Source: Chloroflexota bacterium
GTDB lineage: Bacteria > Chloroflexota > Anaerolineae > Promineifilales > Promineifilaceae
Reading direction: 5' to 3'
DNA: 11,088 nucleotides
NCBI GenBank assembly: GCA_024223125.1
Contig: JAAEOP010000005.1
Span: forward strand, 1 to 11,088
Shown here piece by piece: positions 7,049-11,088 of this stretch. A program made the position numbers and the translations under genes. The notes below the pieces were generated by a model that worked only from the letters and a program-made list of their open reading frames with translations, was not told where the DNA came from and ran no database searches. The number at the start of each line of letters is the position of its first letter. Position 1 is the stretch's first letter.

Positions 7049-7549
7049 ATGAACCAAAGTAAAGAAATACAACAACGCTTAACGGCCGTTGCCCTGTTAC
7101 GCATTACCCTGGGCATCATTATTTTGGCCACCTGGTATCAAAACTTAAATGATGGTTTGTACACGGCCGAAGGACTGACCGGCTTCTTCAACTGGCTGTT
7201 TGATGCCCAAAATGGGAATGGTAGTAGTCTACTCTTTTTTAAGGCTTTTCTGGACACGGCCGTTGTTCCCATTGCCGGCCCCTTTGCCATATTTCAGATG
7301 ATCGCTGAATTCATTATGGGATTAGCATTGCTGCTGGGTCTGTTCAGCCGCCTGTTTGGCCTCATCGCCATGTTCTTCTTCACCAACCTCTTTCTTTCCT
7401 ACTTTGGTGGGCACGAATGGATTTGGGTATACGTCCTGCTTTTCATGTCTGCCCTAACTATTGTCCTGGGCGCGGCCGGTCGCCAATGGGGCCTTGATCA
7501 ATGGCTTCTAAAAACACGCGGTGAGGCGCCGATTTCTATCTTGTATTAA
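7049..7549 (+). CDS. DoxX family membrane protein
   Basis: A 166-residue hydrophobic protein of the DoxX/DoxD-like family, four-helix membrane proteins related to the small subunit of thiosulfate:quinone oxidoreductase; most members have no assigned role, though some act in redox defence. Helices are at about 13-30, 78-99, 101-118 and 124-143. The conserved first-helix arginine region (ALLRITLGIIILATWYQN), the AEFIMGLALLLGLFSRLFGL block and the late GAAGRQWGLDQWL motif fit the family, and length is typical. AGAGGAG at 7038-7044, four bases before ATG 7049, is a clear ribosome binding site. The anti-sigma remnant upstream is separated by the 125-base element, so the promoter is either within or just after that element. 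Confidence 0.85.
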   Translation: MNQSKEIQQRLTAVALLRITLGIIILATWYQNLNDGLYTAEGLTGFFNWLFDAQNGNGSSLLFFKAFLDTAVVPIAGPFAIFQMIAEFIMGLALLLGLFSRLFGLIAMFFFTNLFLSYFGGHEWIWVYVLLFMSALTIVLGAAGRQWGLDQWLLKTRGEAPISILY

Positions 7550-7568
7550 GAAATTCTTTTGGAGAGAT

Positions 7569-7578
7569 GGTAATTACC
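7569..7578. promoter_or_regulatory. Palindrome GGTAATTACC in the DoxX-GT2 gap
   Basis: A perfect 10-base palindrome lies 20 bases after the DoxX stop and is followed by GTTACC and CTTACC half-site-like copies. The 85-base gap has no obvious terminator. It might be an operator for the downstream transferase gene, but a 10-base palindrome in AT-rich intergenic DNA could be chance. Confidence 0.2.
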
Positions 7579-7634
7579 CAGTTACCTACTTACCCCAAAT
7601 CATTATCTGAACACCCTTAGTTCAACGAGGCTCC

Positions 7635-9161
7635 ATGCTCAACTCCCTCCTGATCCCCATCGGATTCTTTTATTTTCTTATCTCTGGCGCCCTGTTTTTG
7701 TTTGGCGTTAATTTCATCTACCTTTCTTATCGTGCCTGGCGGGAAGGGCATATACCCACGCCGCCAGCGCCCAAAATGGAGAAATGGCCTACCGTTACTG
7801 TACAACTGCCCATCTACAACGAGATGTATGTGGCTGAACGAATAATCCAGGCTGCTGCCCAACTTGACTACCCAGCCGAACAATTGCAAATACAAGCGCT
7901 AGATGATTCCAGCGACGAAACAAGGGAAATCGTGCGCCGCGTCGTCGCTCGCCTGCACGCTCAAGGCATCAATGTCGTTCATCTGCACCGCACTGACCGC
8001 ACAGGATATAAAGCAGGCGCGTTACAGGCCGGATTGGAAACGGCTACAGGTGAATTCATCGCTATTTTCGACGCCGATTTTGTACCCCCGGCCGACTTTT
8101 TGCGCCGTACATTGCCCTACATGCAAAAACCAAAGACAGCCTTCGTGCAAACGCGCTGGGGCCATCTGAACCGCGACTACTCCTGGTTGACTTTTTTGCA
8201 ATCGCTGGCCATTGACGCCCATTTTATGGTGGAGCAGTTTGCCCGCAGCCGCTCCGGCTTCTGGTTTAACTTTAATGGCACGGCTGGTGTCTGGCGACGT
8301 GAAGCGATGGAGGATGCTGGCGGCTGGACGGCCGATACGCTGACCGAAGACCTGGACATTTCGTACCGTGCCTATTTGCGGGGCTGGCACGGCCGTTATC
8401 TGCGCGATGTGGTTGTTCCGGCCGAGTTGCCCGTTAGTTTTAGCGCTTTCCGAAAGCAGCAGCACCGTTGGGCACGGGGTAGCCTGGAATGTGCCCTGAA
8501 ACTGGGCCCACAGGTTTGGCGCGCCCCCATTTCTCTGCCCCACAAATTCCAGGCCACCTTGCACCTGACCGGCTACAGCGTTCATCTACTGCTCTTCGCC
8601 CTAACTCTAATTTACCCGTTGGTAGTCATCTTCACAGCCCAACAGGTTCATTTCAGTACACTGTATGGCTTCGCCTACCTGTTCGCGTTGACCTCTGTGG
8701 CTCCCACCCTCTTTTTCGTCATCGGCCAGCAGCAGTTGGGACGGCCGTGGTGGAAATTGCTGCCTAAAATTCTGGGTATCTCCGTTGTGGGATCGGGGCT
8801 GATGGTCAATACTGTTCGCGCCGCCTGGCAAATTTGGCGCAAACGAGAGAATGTTTTTGAACGTACCGCAAAATTCGGCATTGAGGAGCAGAAACAGGAT
8901 TGGACACGGCAGCGTTACCAACTGCGTTTCGACCCTATCGTCATTGTGGAACTGTTGCTAGGCTCGTTCAGTCTGTGTGCCGCCTGGCTGGCTGTGCGTC
9001 TGGCCTCGTGGGGTATTGTCGCCTATGCGCTGCTGTTTGGCGCTGGACTAATCTTGGTGGCCTCTGTGACAATTACCCAGACTATGGCCGTTTACCGCAG
9101 CCGCAAAGCCAGAGAGAAGAGAAAACAAGCTGAACAAATGCAGTTGATGGCTGATGGATGA
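7635..9161 (+). CDS. Family 2 processive-type glycosyltransferase (cellulose synthase-like)
   Basis: A 508-residue membrane glycosyltransferase of the BcsA/CslA type, which adds sugars from a nucleotide donor to a growing polymer or a lipid acceptor at the inner face of the membrane. An N-terminal helix (about 8-30) precedes a GT-A domain starting at VTVQLPIYNE (54-63). All four hallmark sites are present: D90-D91, D146-x-D148 (FDADF), D239 in TEDLD, and QQHRW (275-279). C-terminal helices follow at about 312-336, 344-363, 376-395 (less certain), 434-455 and 460-484, and the tail is basic. There is no PilZ domain, so no sign of c-di-GMP control. CGAGG about six bases before ATG 7635 may serve as the ribosome binding site. 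The substrate (glucose, mannose or another sugar) cannot be read from the sequence. Confidence 0.92.
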   Translation: MLNSLLIPIGFFYFLISGALFLFGVNFIYLSYRAWREGHIPTPPAPKMEKWPTVTVQLPIYNEMYVAERIIQAAAQLDYPAEQLQIQALDDSSDETREIVRRVVARLHAQGINVVHLHRTDRTGYKAGALQAGLETATGEFIAIFDADFVPPADFLRRTLPYMQKPKTAFVQTRWGHLNRDYSWLTFLQSLAIDAHFMVEQFARSRSGFWFNFNGTAGVWRREAMEDAGGWTADTLTEDLDISYRAYLRGWHGRYLRDVVVPAELPVSFSAFRKQQHRWARGSLECALKLGPQVWRAPISLPHKFQATLHLTGYSVHLLLFALTLIYPLVVIFTAQQVHFSTLYGFAYLFALTSVAPTLFFVIGQQQLGRPWWKLLPKILGISVVGSGLMVNTVRAAWQIWRKRENVFERTAKFGIEEQKQDWTRQRYQLRFDPIVIVELLLGSFSLCAAWLAVRLASWGIVAYALLFGAGLILVASVTITQTMAVYRSRKAREKRKQAEQMQLMADG

Positions 9162-9188
9162 CGGTGGACAGATGACGGTCAACGGTCT

Positions 9189-9311
9189 ATAAACACACCA
9201 TTGTCGTTAACTTAAGACCTCGCAGGTTTCCAAAATGATCTACGCCCCTCTGAGGTTTTGCGTTAAAACCTGCGAGGTCTTCGCTTAAGTTAACACTTAT
9301 GATAAACACAC
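9189..9311. mobile_element. 103-base MITE, copy 1, with 10-base target duplication
   Basis: The element runs 9199-9301 and is flanked by exact direct repeats ATAAACACAC at 9189-9198 and 9302-9311. Termini are imperfect inverted repeats: CATTGTCGTTAACTTAAG on the left, and CATAAGTGTTAACTTAAG when the right end is read inward (14 of 18 match). Just inside, ACCTCGCAGGTTT pairs with AAACCTGCGAGGT, offset by a 5-base insertion in the right arm, so the element can fold into one long hairpin. It encodes nothing. It differs from copy 2 at two positions (9255 and 9279). CAT ends with ACTTAAG and a 10-base duplication recall IS231-type members of the IS4 family; that assignment is inference. Confidence 0.9.
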
Positions 9312-9312
9312 A

Positions 9313-9978
9313 ATGATCCCTAAAGCTTTACTCATCATGGCTAAACGGCCGTTTCCTGGCAAAACCAAAACCCGTCTGACGCCTCCATTTTCAGCGGCAG
9401 AAGCGGCTGAATTGTACGCCTGTTTTCTGCGCGATACTCTCGATTTGGCCCGCGCTGTGCCTGACGTGATTCCTTTCGTTGCTTACTCTCCGCCTGATGA
9501 AGAAACGACCGACGACTTCCGCAAACTGGCCCCTGATTTCAACCTGATTCCCCAAACTGGCAACACACTAGGCGAACGGCTAGATACCGTCTTGAGCCAC
9601 TGCCTGTACAACGGCTATACTCAGGTAGCGGCCATGAATAGCGACAGCCCTACTTTGCCCGCCGCCTATCTGACCAAAGCCTTTACCCACCTGGATGATC
9701 CGGCTACAGATGTGGTGTTGGGACCATGCGAAGATGGCGGCTACTATCTGATCGGCTGCAAACGGCCGATTTCCCGTCTGGTGTGCGAGGTACAAATGTC
9801 CACTGCCCACGTCCTGCAAGATACCCTGACCATTGCCCAAGCCGAAAAGTTGCGCGTCTCCTTGCTGCCAGCCTGGTACGATGTAGACGAGGTGAGCGAA
9901 CTACACCGCCTGCGTACAGAGCTGCAAACCAGACCGGAAACAGCCCGGCACACACGCTGCTTTCTACATAATAAATGA
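9313..9978 (+). CDS. DUF2064 / TIGR04282-like nucleotidyl- or glycosyltransferase
   Basis: A 221-residue GT-A fold protein of the DUF2064 family, annotated in some genomes as rSAM/selenodomain-associated transferase 1 and proposed in arsenosugar synthesis; here no radical-SAM partner is seen, so I do not assign that pathway. Signatures are AKRPFPGKTKTRL (10-22, the nucleotide-binding start), GNTLGERL (83-90), MNSDSPTLP (108-116, metal-binding acidic pair), GPCEDGGYYLIG (137-148) and LLPAWYDVDEVSEL (184-197). Length is normal. ATG 9313 fits the family's N-terminus and lies one base after the right target duplication of the MITE; no Shine-Dalgarno sequence is visible. Its end overlaps the next start by ATGA, so the two are co-translated and presumably act together. 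Confidence 0.88.
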   Translation: MIPKALLIMAKRPFPGKTKTRLTPPFSAAEAAELYACFLRDTLDLARAVPDVIPFVAYSPPDEETTDDFRKLAPDFNLIPQTGNTLGERLDTVLSHCLYNGYTQVAAMNSDSPTLPAAYLTKAFTHLDDPATDVVLGPCEDGGYYLIGCKRPISRLVCEVQMSTAHVLQDTLTIAQAEKLRVSLLPAWYDVDEVSELHRLRTELQTRPETARHTRCFLHNK

Positions 9979-10661
9979 AAACGGCCGTCATCATCCCAGC
10001 GCTCAATGAAGCTGGAAATATCAGCCAATTGGTGGCAGAAACATTGCTTCAGCCGGTGGATGAGGTCATTGTGGTTGATAATGGTTCCGCGGACAAGACG
10101 GCCGTACTAGCCGAACAAGCAGGCGCGCAAGTAGTCAGCGAGCCGCGGCGTGGGTATGGGTATGCGTGTGCCGCAGGAACGGCCGCTGCGCTGGCCATCG
10201 GCGCTGACATCCTGGCCTTCATGGACGGCGATTTCAGTTCTCCCCCGGCCGAACTGCCCCGCCTATTAACCCCTATCCAGCAAAACCAGGCCGATTTGGT
10301 ACTTGGCTCCCGCGCCCTGGGTCACATCGCGGAAGGAGCCATGCTGCCCCACCAACGCTTTGGTAATCGCCTTTCTGCCTGGTTGATGAGCCGGTTGTAC
10401 AGCATCACTATCACCGATTTGGGACCATACCGCGCCATTCGCACCGACTTTATGCACACTTTAGAGATGCGCGAGATGACTTTTGGTTGGCCGACGGAGA
10501 TGATGGTGAAGGTGGCCAGGGAGGACGGCCGTATTCTAGAAGTCCCCGTCAGTTGGCATGTACGCCGCAGCGGTGTTTCCAAAGTCAGCGGAACCTTGCG
10601 CGGCTCTCTCCTGGCTGCCTATTACATTCTGGGGGTTACGTTGCGTTACGCCTGGCGATGA
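9975..10661 (+). CDS. Dpm1-like family 2 glycosyltransferase
   Basis: A 228-residue soluble or peripheral GT2 enzyme similar to dolichol/undecaprenyl-phosphate hexose synthases, which load a single sugar onto a polyprenyl phosphate. Visible are VIIPALNEAGNI (5-16), VIVVDNGSADKT (31-42, with D35), FMDGDFSSPP (82-91, the DxD site at D84 and D86), VLGSR (109-113), GNRLSAWLMSRLY (130-142), DLGPYRAIR (148-156) and the late GWPTEMMVKVAREDGRILEVPVSW ... SGVSKVSGT segment typical of this subgroup. There are no C-terminal membrane helices beyond a weakly hydrophobic end (212-224). Its ATG is inside the previous gene's stop region (ATGA). A carrier-charging enzyme would suit the GT-C protein encoded on the other strand, but that link is inference. 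Confidence 0.88.
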   Translation: MKTAVIIPALNEAGNISQLVAETLLQPVDEVIVVDNGSADKTAVLAEQAGAQVVSEPRRGYGYACAAGTAAALAIGADILAFMDGDFSSPPAELPRLLTPIQQNQADLVLGSRALGHIAEGAMLPHQRFGNRLSAWLMSRLYSITITDLGPYRAIRTDFMHTLEMREMTFGWPTEMMVKVAREDGRILEVPVSWHVRRSGVSKVSGTLRGSLLAAYYILGVTLRYAWR

Positions 10662-10733
10662 CGTGGCGCACAGCTTCTTATTCACAGTACGCAGCTCATC
10701 CCTCATCACCGGTCGCAGATAAAATAGCTATAT

Positions 10734-10856
10734 GATCATCCCCCATTGTCGTTAACTTAAGACCTCGCAGGTTTCCAAAATGATCTACGCCCCTCTGAGA
10801 TTTTGCGTTAAAACCTGCGAGGTTTTCGCTTAAGTTAACACTTATGGATCATCCCC
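10734..10856. mobile_element. 103-base MITE, copy 2, with 10-base target duplication
   Basis: The element runs 10744-10846, is in the same orientation as copy 1, and matches it at 101 of 103 positions. It is bracketed by a different exact 10-base direct repeat, GATCATCCCC, at 10734-10743 and 10847-10856. The different duplications show two independent insertions, not a tandem duplication of the region. The upper stem here has one more mismatch (T at 10824). It lies between the Dpm1-like stop and the msrP promoter and could act as a weak hairpin terminator. Confidence 0.9.
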
Positions 10857-10955
10857 ATCTTCACGGCAGGAAATGGCGCAATAGTCGGCCGGGAAAAGCT
10901 CTTGTAATCATTTCATAAGATTTGGTTTAGAAATATTTCACATCCTGGCGTAACC

Positions 10956-10961
10956 TATAAT
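10956..10961 (+). promoter_or_regulatory. Consensus -10 box for msrP
   Basis: A perfect TATAAT lies 47 bases upstream of the msrP start. A -35 hexamer is not obvious at 16-18 bases; the nearest candidate, TTTCAC at 10936-10941, has a 14-base spacer. It is the best promoter candidate in the 347-base gap after the Dpm1-like gene, which otherwise holds only MITE copy 2. Confidence 0.45.
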
Positions 10962-10966
10962 GCAGT

Positions 10967-10978
10967 TGGCAATTGCCA
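10967..10978. promoter_or_regulatory. Palindromic operator candidate TGGCAATTGCCA
   Basis: A perfect 12-base palindrome starts six bases after the TATAAT box, so it would cover the transcription start of msrP. That is the classic position for a repressor operator. The binding protein is unknown. Confidence 0.4.
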
Positions 10979-11008
10979 TATATAAGTAACAAAAACGAGG
11001 TTTAACGC

Positions 11009-11088
11009 ATGTTAATCAAAAAACGAACGGGTATCGAAATACCATCATCGGAAATCACCCCTAAACATCATTACTTCTCACGGCGGCA
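11009..11088 (+). CDS. msrP: MsrP (YedY), periplasmic methionine sulfoxide reductase catalytic subunit, 5' part
   Basis: Only the first 26 codons are in the window. They read MLIKKRTGIEIPSSEITP..., the characteristic start of MsrP/YedY (MLIK..D.PSSEITP), and reach a twin arginine (R25-R26, after Y22-F23-S24) where the Tat export signal begins. MsrP is a molybdopterin enzyme that repairs oxidised methionine in exported proteins, usually with the haem membrane protein MsrQ, which would be expected beyond the edge. CGAGG (10996-11000) is about eight bases before ATG 11009. The gene is truncated only by the window end. Confidence 0.8.
   Translation, partial: MLIKKRTGIEIPSSEITPKHHYFSRR

Noticed and set aside
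8022..8585. 187-residue minus-strand open frame inside the cellulose-synthase-like gene
   Set aside because: It overlaps a gene with all four GT2 catalytic motifs and has no recognisable domain; it reflects composition of the opposite strand.
9704..10028. Overlapping open frames across the DUF2064/Dpm1-like junction
   Set aside because: They are shadows of two strongly supported genes that themselves overlap by ATGA.
9189..10856. CRISPR array or tandem duplication as explanation of the repeated 103-base unit
   Set aside because: There are only two copies, 1.5 kb apart with genes between, and each has its own target duplication, which fits transposition.

Overview
The window looks like a chromosomal segment of a free-living bacterium, most plausibly a Chloroflexota (Anaerolineae-like) genome. 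That assignment is an inference. It rests on the very large GT-C membrane protein with a long beta-rich extracytoplasmic tail, the Uma2-type gene, the degraded ECF sigma/anti-sigma pair whose anti-sigma carries a jelly-roll sensor, and gene order of the kind I associate with that phylum. No rRNA or tRNA is present to confirm it. GC content is moderate, and the palindrome ACGGCCGT is scattered through almost every gene.

Layout. Positions 1-495 hold no convincing gene: two overlapping mini-ORFs and a 71-base inverted repeat. Then comes rpe (ribulose-phosphate 3-epimerase, +), which converges on a minus-strand yjbQ-like gene. A minus-strand pair follows: a Uma2-family (DUF820) gene and, 24 bases behind it, a 953-residue GT-C/PMT-like membrane glycosyltransferase. 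Upstream on the plus strand is a decayed ECF sigma factor (in-frame stops and frameshifts). Next is a membrane anti-sigma-like protein whose C-terminus is cut off by a 125-base structured inverted-repeat element. Then follow a DoxX-family membrane protein, a processive-type family 2 glycosyltransferase (cellulose-synthase-like), a DUF2064/TIGR04282-like nucleotidyl/glycosyltransferase and a Dpm1-like family 2 glycosyltransferase. The last two overlap by ATGA. The window ends in the first 26 codons of msrP (yedY).

Mobile DNA. Two nearly identical 103-base miniature inverted-repeat elements (9199-9301 and 10744-10846) flank the DUF2064/Dpm1-like pair. Each is bracketed by its own perfect 10-base direct repeat, which is direct evidence of transposition. 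One sits a single base (beyond its target duplication) in front of the DUF2064 start codon. The termini and duplication length suggest mobilisation by an IS4-family (IS231-like) transposase that is not in this window.

How the genes work together. The GT-C protein, the cellulose-synthase-like transferase, the DUF2064 protein and the Dpm1-like transferase together suggest cell-envelope glycan or glycolipid work: a cytoplasmic GT2 could charge a polyprenyl carrier and a GT-C enzyme could use it outside. The shared pathway is inference. I see no convincing new multi-gene system. The observations most worth following are the highly iterated palindrome, the mobile element pair, and the joint decay of the sigma/anti-sigma locus.
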